Shown here piece by piece: positions 7,215 to 16,162 of a stretch of 37,489 nucleotides of DNA. The notes beneath the pieces were generated by a model. The model had not been told where the DNA came from and did not search any database. It saw only the letters and a program-made list of their open reading frames with translations. The translations under genes were made by a program, and so were the position numbers. Each line of letters opens with the position of its first letter. The first letter of the stretch is position 1. The stretch comes from Micromonospora sp. C95 (GTDB lineage: Bacteria > Actinomycetota > Actinomycetes > Mycobacteriales > Micromonosporaceae), in the NCBI RefSeq assembly GCF_018070465.1, contig NZ_JAGPXT010000044.1, positions 1-37,489 on the forward strand, in the 5' to 3' direction.

Positions 7215-7970
7215 CTACGCTCTGGCCTCGATGAGGAAGCGGCGGGCGTACGCGACGAAGGGGCCCTCGGCGCGGATCCGCTCGTGCAGGCGCCGCAGCG
7301 CCGGTCGGTGCGCCGCCACCGTGAAGGCGGGCACCGTCCAGATCACCTTGCGCAGGAACCAGACCACCGCGCCGATGTCGTGGAAGACCGTCCGCAGCGT
7401 CGCCTCGCGCAGGTCGACCACGGTCAGGCCGGCCGCCCGGGCGGCGGCCACCGCCTGCTCCGGATGGCGGTGCGCCGGCGGCGGCAACGGTCCGAGGATC
7501 GCCTCGCTGAGTTCACGAACGGTCCCCGGTCCGATCTGCTGGGACAGGAACGTACCACCCGGACGCAGCACCCGCGCCACCTCGGGCCAGTCGGTGCGCA
7601 CCGGATGCCGGCTTACCACCAGGTCGAAGGCGGCGGCCCGGAACGGCAGTGGCGCGTCGCCGGCCACCGCCACCACGCCCGCCCCGAGTGGCGCCAGATT
7701 GGCCCGCGCCACCGGCACGTTCGGCGGCCACGCCTCGGTCGCGACCAGCAACTGGGGCGGGTGCGGCACCTCGGCCAGCACCTCTCCCCCGCCGGTGTCG
7801 ATGTCCAGCGCCGCACCCACGCTCGCCATCCGCGCCGCGACCAGCCGCGCGTAACCCCATGGTGGACGCTCCTCGGTGGCCCGCCCGGCGAGCCAGTCGA
7901 ACGCCCACCCCTCGACCGGGGCGGCGGCCCCCTCGGCGATCAGATCCTCGAAGCTCGGCTGTGGCGGCAC
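7215..7970 (-). CDS. SAM-dependent class I methyltransferase
   Basis: This 251-residue protein opens PPQPSFEDLIAEG and continues GRATEERPPWGYARLVA, a layout common in actinobacterial class I methyltransferases. The SAM-binding motif I is ALDIDTGGGEVL (about 54-65), followed by an acidic/aromatic LLVATEAWPPN strand end, LPFRAAAFDLVVSRHPV and RVLRPGGTFLSQQ. The substrate is unknown. The GTG at 7970 was picked because homologous proteins usually begin near this point; there is no strong ribosome-binding site. An in-frame start at 8126 would overlap the upstream DUF2231 gene by 44 nt and add an Arg-rich tail. Confidence 0.85.
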   Translation of the reverse strand: MPPQPSFEDLIAEGAAAPVEGWAFDWLAGRATEERPPWGYARLVAARMASVGAALDIDTGGGEVLAEVPHPPQLLVATEAWPPNVPVARANLAPLGAGVVAVAGDAPLPFRAAAFDLVVSRHPVRTDWPEVARVLRPGGTFLSQQIGPGTVRELSEAILGPLPPPAHRHPEQAVAAARAAGLTVVDLREATLRTVFHDIGAVVWFLRKVIWTVPAFTVAAHRPALRRLHERIRAEGPFVAYARRFLIEARA

Positions 7971-8082
7971 AGCTGCCAGCGTGTCCGGCCGGCACCGTCG
8001 CGGCAACGCCTTTATCCGAGGCCGCTCCGCCCGAGCGTCGGCCGCCGACGCGAGCGGGCCCACCGCGCCGGGTAGCCGAGCC

Positions 8083-8583
8083 CTACGGGCGGGGACGAAC
8101 GACCTCCACCGTCGGGGCGTCCACACCGCGTACGACCTCGACGCTTGTCGCCTCGGGTCGGGTGGTGTCGAAGTGGCGCATCAGCCGCGCGCCGAGGTGG
8201 ACGCCCACCCCACCGACGGCGAGGCCGAGCACCTCGACGACCAGCAGCGCCGGGGTGGCCCCGCGGTTCGTCGCGTCCGCCCGCACCAGGCAGGAGAGGA
8301 GGAACAGCCCGGCCATGCCGGCGTTGACGACGTTGAAGCTGATCGCCGTGTGGCGGGTGCGGTCCGGCGGCACGTCCCACAGGTCGACCATCCCGGCCAC
8401 CGCGGTCAACGCCGCCGTCACCAGGGCGGCCACCGCTGTCCAGTAGCCGACCTCGCCGAGGAAGACCGGGCCGCCGGCCACGTCGGCGAGGTCGAAGATG
8501 ACGGCACAGACGAAGAGCCCGTACGGAAATGTCACAAGCATCGGTTGGATCGGGTGTCCCTGCACCCGCAGCCGGCTCTGCAT
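8083..8583 (-). CDS. DUF2231 membrane protein
   Basis: This 166-residue integral membrane protein has four predicted hydrophobic segments: VTFPYGLFVCAVIFDLADV, WTAVAALVTAALTAVAGMV, NAGMAGLFLLSCLV and ALLVVEVLGLAVGGVGVHLG. The opening QGHPIQPMLVTFPYG is typical of DUF2231. A cytoplasmic tail of about 30 residues follows. The ATG at 8583 is preceded by AGGGGGA. An extension to 8655 lacks support. Function is unknown; the methyltransferase lies just downstream. Confidence 0.87.
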   Translation of the reverse strand: MQSRLRVQGHPIQPMLVTFPYGLFVCAVIFDLADVAGGPVFLGEVGYWTAVAALVTAALTAVAGMVDLWDVPPDRTRHTAISFNVVNAGMAGLFLLSCLVRADATNRGATPALLVVEVLGLAVGGVGVHLGARLMRHFDTTRPEATSVEVVRGVDAPTVEVVRPRP

Positions 8584-8662
8584 CCTGGTCCCCCTGGCTA
8601 GGCTCAGTTCGTCAGTCCAGGGTGCTACCCGGGCACCACCCGGGCGAAACGACACGCCCCGG

Positions 8663-9403
8663 TCAGTTGTCCCGGGGCCGGGAGACGGTGCTGACGAGCC
8701 GCTCCGCCACCTCTCGGAGCGGGATCGACAGCGACGCCGCCGCGCCGCGCAGGACGTCCAGGGCGTCCGGCGCCGGGCAGCCGCGCTGGGTCATGATGAC
8801 GCCGACCGCCTGGCCGATGACGCCGTCGTCGAGCAGCGCACGGTCCTGCTGCGCGGTCAGCGCGGCACGCCGCTCCCGGTCGCGTACCGCCGCCAGCAGC
8901 AGGCCGGCGTGTTCGGCAAGCAGCATCGCGGTCAGCTGGTGGCCGGGAGTCAGCGCTTCGGGTTCGGCGGCGTAGAGGTTCACCGCGCCGATCACCTGGT
9001 CGTCGATGTCGACGGGTGCCGAGATGACTCCGCGTACGCCCAGTTCGCGGGCCTGGGGCGTCCAGTCCGGCCAGCGCGGTTCGCCGTCCAGATCCGCCGC
9101 GCCGACCATCTCCCGACGCCGGATCGCTTCCATCGCCGGGCTGTCCGGACCGTACCGCAGGTCGTCCAGCACGCCCAGCCGAGCCTCGGAGGCGGCCACG
9201 CCGGCCGGCTCGCCGGACCGCAGGGCGGTGAAGCCGCACCAGGCGACACCGGCGAGGGCGTCCCGGGTGATCCGGACCAGCGCGGACAGCGCCGTGTCGA
9301 AGTCGTCCACGGCGATCAGACCGGCGGTCAGCTCCCGCAGCAGGGCGGCCGTCTCCAGCACGCCGAGCGGCTCCGCCGCCGGGGTGCGCGTCTCCAGGTT
9401 CAC
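8663..9403 (-). CDS. GAF-ANTAR regulator
   Basis: This 246-residue protein has a GAF sensor domain (about 25-165, with GVRGVISAPVDIDDQVIGAVNLYA) and a C-terminal ANTAR domain (about 175-240, with DDGVIGQAVGVIMTQRGCPAPDALDVLR). ANTAR proteins bind paired hairpins in nascent RNA and prevent termination, under control of the linked sensor. The start is a GTG with GGGAG about 9 nt before it. No ANTAR target hairpin pair was identified in the window. The gene is close to the DUF2231 gene in the same direction. Confidence 0.9.
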   Translation of the reverse strand: MNLETRTPAAEPLGVLETAALLRELTAGLIAVDDFDTALSALVRITRDALAGVAWCGFTALRSGEPAGVAASEARLGVLDDLRYGPDSPAMEAIRRREMVGAADLDGEPRWPDWTPQARELGVRGVISAPVDIDDQVIGAVNLYAAEPEALTPGHQLTAMLLAEHAGLLLAAVRDRERRAALTAQQDRALLDDGVIGQAVGVIMTQRGCPAPDALDVLRGAAASLSIPLREVAERLVSTVSRPRDN

Positions 9404-9542
9404 CGGCCAGTGGCTCCCGTACGCCCGGTCAGCCTCGTCACCCGTCTCCTCCTCGGCGGGGCTCCCGCGCTGGAGCCGCCCCTCGACGTCACGACCCGCC
9501 CTACTACCCGCGCCGACAACGGTCGAAACGGCGCAAAACGGG

Positions 9543-9577
9543 GCCCCTCCCAGGGTACGGGCGCGGCCGGGAGGGGC
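9543..9577 (-). terminator. Hairpin after secA2
   Basis: GCCCCTCCC (9543-9551) pairs perfectly with GGGAGGGGC (9569-9577), 19 nt beyond the stop of the SecA gene. There is no T-tract, as is usual for GC-rich actinomycete terminators. Confidence 0.6.
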
Positions 9578-9595
9578 GGTGCCGGACCGGACGAG

Positions 9596-11890
9596 TCAGC
9601 GGGCGCCAGCCCCGCTGAGCCGCCGCCCGACCGAGGCGATCAGCCGGTCCAGCTCGGAGCCGAACGGGTTGTCGTGCACCAGGTAGGTCCAGGTGGCGCT
9701 GGGCCGGACCAGTTCCGCGGCGTCGGGCTCCCAGTCCTCGTCGAACTCGGTCTCGGCGAAGGTAGCCAGGGTCCGCGCCTCGATCGCCGGCACCAGCTCG
9801 GTGAAGGCCGGCACCGCGGCCCGGTGGAACTCGTCGAGCGGGTCGAGCCGGCCCAGCGCGCGCAGGTGCACGCCCTCGCGGACCTCCGACAGCTCGGCCA
9901 GGTGCGAGGCCCACAGCCGGTCGAGGTGGTAGAGGGCGATCGACCGGGCCACCTGGGCCAGCAGGTCCTCGTCCATCTCGCCGGCCTTCTCCGGCATCTT
10001 GTCCAACAGCATCAGGGCTGCGACGTCGCTGGTCAGCAACCGCTCCCGCCGTTCGGCGAGGGCCTTGCGCTGCTGCTCGATGACCACGCTGTACCGCCAG
10101 GTGTTGCGGTGGATCTCGTGGTTGACCCCCTCCGCGACCCGCTGGGCGTGCTCGACGGCGTAGTCCACCTGCGCGTCGGTGACCAGGCCGTCGGCGTTCA
10201 TCCGGGGCGACGGCGGCACGGTGTCGCCAGCGTGCCGGACGACCAGGTCGTCCTCCAGGCTGACGAAGAAGACCGACCCGCCCGGGTCGCCCTGGCGACC
10301 GGCCCGGCCACGCAGCTGGTCGTCGACGCGGCGGCTGTCGTGCCGGCCACTGCCGATCACGTAGAGGCCGCCCAGCTCGGCCACCCGCTCCTGGTCGGCC
10401 TGGTCGCTGCCGCCGAGGCGGATGTCGACGCCCCGGCCGGCCATCTGGGTGGAGACGGTGACCGCGCCGTACGCGCCGGCCTCGGCGATGATCGCCGCCT
10501 CCTCGTCGTCGTTCTTCGCGTTGAGCACCACGCAGGGCACCCCGGCGGCGTTGAGCCCGGCCGCCAACTGCTCGGACTCCTTGACGTCAAGCGTGCCGAC
10601 CAGCACCGGGCGCCCGTCGGCGTGGCAGCGCCGGATCTCGTCGATCAGCGCCTCCTCCTTCTCCGCCCGGGTGGCGTAGATGCGGTCCGGCTCGTCTATC
10701 CGTACGCACGGGGTGTTCGGCGGGATCACCGCGACCTCCAGGCCGAAGAACTCCCGCAACTGGTCGCCGACGAGCACCGCCGTGGCGGTCATGCCGCAGA
10801 CCACCGGGTAGAGCCCGACGTACGCCTGCACGGCGATGGTGCCCAGCACCTCGCCCTCGGCGGAGGCGTCCAGCCCCTCCTTGGCCTCGACCGCCGCCTG
10901 GAGCCCGTCGGGCCACCGGCGGCGCTGGGCGACCCGGCCGCGCATCTCGTCGATCAGCTCGACCGTGCCGTCGCGGACGATGTAGTCCACGTCCCGGTGC
11001 AGCAGGGCGTGCGCGTGCAGCGCCACGTTGACCGCGGAGAGCTGCTCGACGTTCTCCTCGTCGTACAGGTCGATGCCGAGCTTGGCCTCGACGGCGGCCA
11101 GGCCGGCGGAGGTGAACGCGACACTGCGGCCGTCCTCGGCCACCGTGAAGTGCCGGCCCTTGCGCAGGCCGCGCACGAGCGCGGCGGCGGCGTGCACCGG
11201 ATCCTGCTCGCCGGGCACCGAGCCGGCGAGGACCATCGGCACCCGGGCCTCGTCGATCAGGATCGAGTCGGCCTCGTCGACGATCGCGGTACGCAGCGGG
11301 CGCTGCACCCGGTCCTCGATGTCGGTGACGAGCTGGTCGCGAAGGAAGTCGAAACCGGCCTCGCTTACCGAGACGTAGGTGACGTCGCAGGCGTACGCGG
11401 CGCGTCGCTCGATCGGGGTGGACGCCTCGTTGACCCAGCCGACGGTGAGGCCGAGCAGGGTGTAGATCGGCTCCATCCACTGGGCGTCGCGGCGGGCCAG
11501 GTAGTCGTTGACGGTGAGCACGTGCACCGGCCCGTTGCCGAGCCGGACGTGCCCGTACGCGGCGATCGCCGCGGTGAGCGTCTTGCCCTCACCGGTGGCC
11601 ATCTCGGCGACCTTGCCGGAGAGCAGCGACATCGCACCGAGCAGCTGAACATCATACGGGCGCTGGTCGATGCCCCGGCGGGCCGCCTCGCGGCCGAGCG
11701 CACAGATCTCCTCGTAGCTCGACGCCGCGCCGGCCGCCTCGGTGAGCTCGGCGTCGTCGAACGCCGAGATCTCCTCCTCGCGGGCCTCGATGACCGGCAG
11801 CAGCTTCTCCAGCGGGGCCAGATCGACCGTGGTCCCCGGGCGCTGGAGGAACCGACGGAACCTGGTCTTCAACCGTTGCGACACACCCAT
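9596..11890 (-). CDS. secA2: SecA2-like preprotein translocase ATPase
   Basis: This 764-residue SecA-family ATPase drives protein export through SecYEG. Seen: Walker A GEGKT (100-104), Walker B VDEAD (204-208), the VNDYLARRDAQWM motif (127-140), helicase motifs in the second half (STQMAGRGVDI; GRAGRQGDPG) and a C-terminal scaffold ending without the Cys-rich SecB/zinc tail. Primary actinobacterial SecA proteins are about 900-970 residues, so this shorter form fits SecA2, the accessory paralogue. The ATG at 11890 lacks a Shine-Dalgarno; TACCGT ends 8 nt before it, suggesting a near-leaderless message. No accessory Sec partner or obvious substrate is adjacent. Confidence 0.88.
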   Translation of the reverse strand: MGVSQRLKTRFRRFLQRPGTTVDLAPLEKLLPVIEAREEEISAFDDAELTEAAGAASSYEEICALGREAARRGIDQRPYDVQLLGAMSLLSGKVAEMATGEGKTLTAAIAAYGHVRLGNGPVHVLTVNDYLARRDAQWMEPIYTLLGLTVGWVNEASTPIERRAAYACDVTYVSVSEAGFDFLRDQLVTDIEDRVQRPLRTAIVDEADSILIDEARVPMVLAGSVPGEQDPVHAAAALVRGLRKGRHFTVAEDGRSVAFTSAGLAAVEAKLGIDLYDEENVEQLSAVNVALHAHALLHRDVDYIVRDGTVELIDEMRGRVAQRRRWPDGLQAAVEAKEGLDASAEGEVLGTIAVQAYVGLYPVVCGMTATAVLVGDQLREFFGLEVAVIPPNTPCVRIDEPDRIYATRAEKEEALIDEIRRCHADGRPVLVGTLDVKESEQLAAGLNAAGVPCVVLNAKNDDEEAAIIAEAGAYGAVTVSTQMAGRGVDIRLGGSDQADQERVAELGGLYVIGSGRHDSRRVDDQLRGRAGRQGDPGGSVFFVSLEDDLVVRHAGDTVPPSPRMNADGLVTDAQVDYAVEHAQRVAEGVNHEIHRNTWRYSVVIEQQRKALAERRERLLTSDVAALMLLDKMPEKAGEMDEDLLAQVARSIALYHLDRLWASHLAELSEVREGVHLRALGRLDPLDEFHRAAVPAFTELVPAIEARTLATFAETEFDEDWEPDAAELVRPSATWTYLVHDNPFGSELDRLIASVGRRLSGAGAR

Positions 11891-11940
11891 GAGCCGCAAC
11901 GGTACGCGACCAAACCGATCTTGACCGTCCCGCCCGCCCT

Positions 11941-12032
11941 CCCGATCCCCCGCGATCTTGCACCTCCGGTCTGGACATAGGGGGCGTCCGGTGCATAAAG
12001 CCGACCAGAAGTGCAAGATCGCGGAAATCGGG
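11941..12032. repeat. REP-like element with 13-bp perfect inverted core
   Basis: CGCGATCTTGCAC (11951-11963) is inverted at 12011-12023. The symmetry extends imperfectly to about 28-29 bp per arm (11941-11969 and 12005-12032) around a 35-bp centre. It lies upstream of secA2 and between it and gpgS, with no gene inside. The form suggests a dispersed palindromic repeat; it could also act as a regulator-binding structure. Confidence 0.65.
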
Positions 12033-12175
12033 ATGGCGACGAGGCGCAATCAAAGGTTCATCGACCGGGAACGTGGACGGAGCACGCTTGTGATCAAGCT
12101 GGGAGACCGATCCGGTTAGCGTGCGGGGTGCTGGGAAATCCATCTCCCGGTCTTCCCGCCGACGAGGGGGTGCCT

Positions 12176-13192
12176 GTGCGAAACGACGAATCTCTGGTCT
12201 CGCCGGTGGTGGAGGCCTGGGCCACCTATCGGACCACCTCGGCGGCCGACTGGCCGACCCGACGACTCCTTCGGGCCAAGGGTGACAGCCGGGTCAGCGT
12301 GGTGCTGCCGGCGCGCAACGAGGAAGCCACCGTCGGGGCGATCGTGGCGACCATCCGTGAGCACCTGATGGACCGGGTCGCGCTGGTCGACGAGCTGATC
12401 GTGGTGGACTCGCGGTCCACCGACCGCACCGCGGCGGTGGCCCGCGCCGCCGGGGCCGAGGTGGTCAGCCAGGACGCGATGACCCGCGGGCTGCCCCGGC
12501 TGACCGGCAAGGGCGACGCGCTCTGGGCCGGCCTGGCCGCGGCGGAGGGCGATGTGGTGGCCTTCGTCGACGCCGACCTGCGCGAGTTTCGGCCGCACTT
12601 CGTCACCGGGCTGCTCGGCCCGCTGCTGACCGACCCGTCGGTCGACTTCGTCAAGGGCTTCTACCACCGGCCCCTGGTCAGCACCAGCGGTGTCGAGGCG
12701 GACGGCGGCGGCCGGGTGACGGAGCTGATGGCCCGGCCGATGCTGAACCTGTTCTGGCCGGAACTGGCCGGGTTCGTGCAGCCCCTCGCCGGCGAGTACG
12801 CCGGCCGCCGGGAGGTGCTGGCCCGGGTGCCGTTCGTCTCCGGCTACGGCGTCGAGACCGCCATGCTGATCGACCTGCTCGAACTCGTCGGGTTGGACGC
12901 GCTGGCCCAGGTGGATCTCGGCGAGCGCAAGCACCGGCACCAGGACACCGCCGCGCTGGGCCGGATGTCCGCCCAGATCATGCTGACCGCCTGGTCCCGG
13001 TTGCAGCAGCGGGGCTGGGCGAACCCGGAGGTGCTGCCCACCGCCCTGCTGACCCAGTTCCGCCGGGGTGGTTCGGACGCGCTGCCGAACCTGGACCGGG
13101 AGATCGTGGTCAACGACGTCGCCGTGGCGGAACGACCACCGCTCGCGCAGCTGCAGCACCAACTGCCGCGACGGCAGGTCGCCGCGGCGTGA
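12176..13192 (+). CDS. gpgS: Glucosyl-3-phosphoglycerate synthase
   Basis: This 338-residue GT81-type glycosyltransferase transfers glucose from UDP-glucose to 3-phosphoglycerate, the first step toward glucosylglycerate and, in mycobacteria, methylglucose lipopolysaccharide. Seen: the nucleotide-sugar fold SVVLPARNEEATVG (41-54), the metal-binding DAD at 132-134, the characteristic PLAGEYAGRR (203-212), SGYGVETAMLIDL and ERKHRHQ (250-256). The GTG at 12176 was chosen for the AGGGGGTG upstream and because the extra N-terminus of longer frames looks non-coding. No phosphatase or synthase partner is adjacent. Confidence 0.92.
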   Translation: MRNDESLVSPVVEAWATYRTTSAADWPTRRLLRAKGDSRVSVVLPARNEEATVGAIVATIREHLMDRVALVDELIVVDSRSTDRTAAVARAAGAEVVSQDAMTRGLPRLTGKGDALWAGLAAAEGDVVAFVDADLREFRPHFVTGLLGPLLTDPSVDFVKGFYHRPLVSTSGVEADGGGRVTELMARPMLNLFWPELAGFVQPLAGEYAGRREVLARVPFVSGYGVETAMLIDLLELVGLDALAQVDLGERKHRHQDTAALGRMSAQIMLTAWSRLQQRGWANPEVLPTALLTQFRRGGSDALPNLDREIVVNDVAVAERPPLAQLQHQLPRRQVAAA

Positions 13193-13277
13193 GGTGTCCG
13201 GCCTCACCGTGGCGTTTCACCCGGTGGAGGGCCGGGTACCTGCCAGGCTCTGCGACACCGCCGAGACGAGGGTGGAG

Positions 13278-14006
13278 ATGGCGAGCCGGATCACCTGCCA
13301 GGTGCACGACGGAGCACAGGTCACCGTCGTACGGCTCGCCGGCACCCTCGACATGATCTCCATGCGCGAGGCGTACGCGCATCTGGAGAGGTGTCTGGCC
13401 CGGCAGCCCGACGCGCTCGTGGTCGACCTGGCCGAGCTGTCCGTGCGCGAACAGCTGGCGGTGTCCGTCTTCGCCGCCGTGGCACGGCACGCCGCGGACT
13501 GGCCGACGGTGCCGCTGGTGCTCTGCGCGCCCCACCCGGACGCCGCCGCCCTGCTGGCCGGGTCGACCGCCTGCCGGGTGGTGCCGATGCGGGACAACTG
13601 CGACGAGGCGAGCCGGTTCGCGGGTGCGACCGCCGTGACCCGGCTCCGGCTACGCCTGGACCCGGTGGCGGCGGCCTGCCGCCGGGCCCGGGAACTGGTG
13701 GCCGACGCGTGTGCCCGGTGGAACCTGCCCGAGGCGGTGGGTCCGGCCTCGGTGGTGCTCAGCGAGCTGGTCGGCAACGTGGTCCGCCACGCGGGTACCC
13801 CGATGCAGGTCACGGTGACCCTGCGGCGCCCCTGGCTGCACCTGGCGGTGGTCGACGGCAGCAGCGCGGCGGCCCGGCCCGGCCCGGCCGGGCAGCGCGA
13901 CGAGGGCGGTCGCGGGCTGCTGCTGGTACGCGAGCTGGCCGACCGTTGGGGTAGTGCCCCGGCCGGCGACGGAAAGGCCGTGTGGGCCACACTACCGGCG
14001 AATTGA
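13278..14006 (+). CDS. STAS-HATPase fusion, anti-sigma/antagonist type
   Basis: This 242-residue protein has an N-terminal STAS domain (about 1-105) followed by a GHKL/HATPase domain (about 125-242) with the N-box SELVGNVVRHAG (162-173), VVDGS (191-195) and GRGLLLVREL (211-220). This resembles RsbW/SpoIIAB-type serine kinases that hold sigma factors of the SigB/SigF group, joined to the STAS-type antagonist. The STAS domain lacks the usual DSSG phosphorylation motif; the corresponding stretch reads VREQLAVSVF. The ATG at 13278 was chosen; an in-frame GTG at 13194 is possible. A SigB-type sigma gene lies 2.2 kb downstream in this window and is a possible partner. Confidence 0.85.
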   Translation: MASRITCQVHDGAQVTVVRLAGTLDMISMREAYAHLERCLARQPDALVVDLAELSVREQLAVSVFAAVARHAADWPTVPLVLCAPHPDAAALLAGSTACRVVPMRDNCDEASRFAGATAVTRLRLRLDPVAAACRRARELVADACARWNLPEAVGPASVVLSELVGNVVRHAGTPMQVTVTLRRPWLHLAVVDGSSAAARPGPAGQRDEGGRGLLLVRELADRWGSAPAGDGKAVWATLPAN

Positions 14007-14094
14007 CCGAAATTACCGCTCTCGCCTGGTTACATGGTCGGCGGGCCGGGTAGCCACGCCCGTCCGTATCCGTCGTCGACGCAGGTGAGCGCTC

Positions 14095-16098
14095 ATGCCC
14101 AAGCGGGTAACCACCGAACCCGGACAGGACCGCGGTCCGGCGATCCTCGCCCCGGCCCGTTTCGGCGGCTATCCCGGCCCGCTGCGCAGGCCGCTTCCGG
14201 GGGGAAAGCTGGTCAGGTTCCTGGCCACCACCGACCACAAGCAGATCGGTCTGCTCTACCTGCTGACCTCGTTCGGCTTCTTCGTGCTGGCCGGGATCGA
14301 GGCCATGGTGATCCGGGCCGAGTTGGCCCGGCCAGGTCTGCAGTTCCTCGCTCCGGAGCAGTACAACCAGCTCTTCACCTCGCACGGCGCGGTGATGCTG
14401 CTGCTGTTCGCCACCCCGGCGGCGTTCGGCTTCGCCAACTACATCGTGCCGATCCAGATCGGTGCGCCGGACGTGTCGTTCCCCCGGCTCAACGCGCTGG
14501 CCTACTGGCTCTACCTGTTCGGCGGGCTGATGGTGGTCGGCGGGTTCCTGACCCCGGGCGGCTCGGCCGACTTCGGCTGGACCGCGTACACCCCACTGAG
14601 CACCGTCGAGCACTCCCCCGGGGTGGGCGCGAACATGTGGGTGATCGGCCTGGTGGTGTCCGGCCTGGGCACCATCCTCGGCGCGGTCAACCTGATCACC
14701 ACGATCCTGACCCTGCGCGCGCCGGGCATGACCATGTTCCGGATGCCGATCTTCACCTGGAACATGCTGTTCACCAGCGTGCTGGTGATCCTGGTCTTCC
14801 CGCTGCTGGCCGCCGCGCTGCTGGCGCTGAGCGCCGACCGGCTGCTCGACGCGCAGGTCTACAACCCCGACACCGGCGGGCCGATGCTGTGGCAGCACCT
14901 GTTCTGGTTCTTCGGCCACCCCGAGGTCTACATCATCGCGCTGCCGTTCTTCGGCATCATCACCGAGATCATCCCGGTCTTCTCCCGCAAGCCGATCTTC
15001 GGCTACACCGGGCTGGTGCTGGCCACCATCGCCATCACGGTGCTGTCCATGGCGGTGTGGGCGCACCACATGTTCGCCACCGGGCAGGTGCTGCTGCCGT
15101 TCTTCAGCATCCTGAGTTACCTGATCGCGGTGCCGACCGGGGTGAAGTTCTTCAACTGGATCGGCACCATGTGGAAGGGCCAGTTGACCTTCGAGACGCC
15201 GATGCTGTTCGCCATCGGCTTCCTGGTGACCTTCCTGCTCGGCGGGCTCACCGGCGTTCTGCTGGCCAGCCCGCCGGTGGACTTCCACGTCACGGACACG
15301 TACTTCGTGGTGGCGCACTTCCACTACGTGGTCTTCGGCACCGTGGTCTTCGCACTCTTCGGCGGCTTCTACTTCTGGTGGCCGAAGATGACCGGGCGGC
15401 TGCTCGACGAGCGGCTCGGCAAGCTGCATTTCTGGACCATGTTCATCGGCTTCCACGGGACCTTTCTGGTGCACCACTGGCTCGGCAACGAGGGCATGCC
15501 CCGCAGGTACGCCGACTATCTGCCCAGCGACGGGTTCACCACGCTGAACACGATCTCCAGCATCTTCGCCTTCGTGCTCGGCGCGTCCACCCTGTTCTTC
15601 ATCTGGAACGCCTGGAAGTCCTGGCGCTACGGCGCCGAGGTGACCGTGGACGATCCCTGGGGCTTCGGCAACTCCCTGGAGTGGGCGACCACCTGCCCAC
15701 CGCCGCTACGCAACTTCGACCGGATGCCCCGGATCCGCTCGGAGCGTCCCGCGTTCGACGCCAAGTACGGCGAACTCGTCTCCGACCTCGGCCGCGACCT
15801 GCCACAGCGGACCACCCGGCCACCGCAGGAGTTCCGCGACGAGATCCACCGGGAGACGCACCTGCCCGAGTCGCCGGCTGCGGAAGGCGCGCACGGCGCA
15901 CCCGAAGCGGAGGCGTACCAGCCCGCGCCACAGTCCGGTGCCCGGCCGGTCGACGTGCCGGAGCCGGAGCAGGTACGCCGGCCGAGCTTCGAGGAGACCG
16001 ACGAGCCGGAGGAGAACCCGCTGGGCGCCCAGCGCGACCCGCAACCCAACGACCGATGGCGGCATCCGCGCGGGCCCGGGGACACCCCGGAGAACTGA
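14095..16098 (+). CDS. ctaD: Cytochrome c oxidase subunit I
   Basis: This 667-residue heme-copper oxidase subunit I is the catalytic proton-pumping core of aa3 oxidase. Seen: ATTDHKQIG (44-52), the heme a ligand in SHGAVM (H97), the CuB ligand and cross-linked tyrosine HPEVY (275-279), the CuB His pair in WAHHMF (H324, H325), and TDTYFVVAHFHYVV with the remaining heme ligands. About twelve membrane segments are visible. After about residue 560 comes a hydrophilic, acidic tail of about 100 residues, longer than usual. AGGTGAG precedes the ATG. No subunit II, III or assembly gene is adjacent, so this is a solitary copy. Confidence 0.96.
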   Translation: MPKRVTTEPGQDRGPAILAPARFGGYPGPLRRPLPGGKLVRFLATTDHKQIGLLYLLTSFGFFVLAGIEAMVIRAELARPGLQFLAPEQYNQLFTSHGAVMLLLFATPAAFGFANYIVPIQIGAPDVSFPRLNALAYWLYLFGGLMVVGGFLTPGGSADFGWTAYTPLSTVEHSPGVGANMWVIGLVVSGLGTILGAVNLITTILTLRAPGMTMFRMPIFTWNMLFTSVLVILVFPLLAAALLALSADRLLDAQVYNPDTGGPMLWQHLFWFFGHPEVYIIALPFFGIITEIIPVFSRKPIFGYTGLVLATIAITVLSMAVWAHHMFATGQVLLPFFSILSYLIAVPTGVKFFNWIGTMWKGQLTFETPMLFAIGFLVTFLLGGLTGVLLASPPVDFHVTDTYFVVAHFHYVVFGTVVFALFGGFYFWWPKMTGRLLDERLGKLHFWTMFIGFHGTFLVHHWLGNEGMPRRYADYLPSDGFTTLNTISSIFAFVLGASTLFFIWNAWKSWRYGAEVTVDDPWGFGNSLEWATTCPPPLRNFDRMPRIRSERPAFDAKYGELVSDLGRDLPQRTTRPPQEFRDEIHRETHLPESPAAEGAHGAPEAEAYQPAPQSGARPVDVPEPEQVRRPSFEETDEPEENPLGAQRDPQPNDRWRHPRGPGDTPEN

Positions 16099-16115
16099 GC
16101 GTGTCGTGCGCATCC

Positions 16116-16141
16116 GGGGCGGCACCGCCCGGTGCCGCCCC
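16116..16141. terminator. Bidirectional hairpin between ctaD and sigma factor
   Basis: GGGGCGGCACC and GGTGCCGCCCC form a perfect 11-bp stem with a GCCC loop, 17 nt past the ctaD stop and about 21 nt past the convergent sigma-factor stop. It can serve both genes. Confidence 0.75.
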
Positions 16142-16162
16142 CGAAGGACGTTCTCGCGACGG

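Noticed and set aside
8498..11980. Very long plus-strand open frame of 1160 codons
   Set aside because: It lies antisense to secA2, GAF-ANTAR and DUF2231 genes; its protein is a low-complexity His/Arg/Gly/Val mix. It arises from high GC in the opposite frame.
13810..15477. Minus-strand 555-codon frame
   Set aside because: It is antisense to ctaD, whose motifs are unmistakable. Its product is an unnatural His/Gln/Glu-rich sequence.
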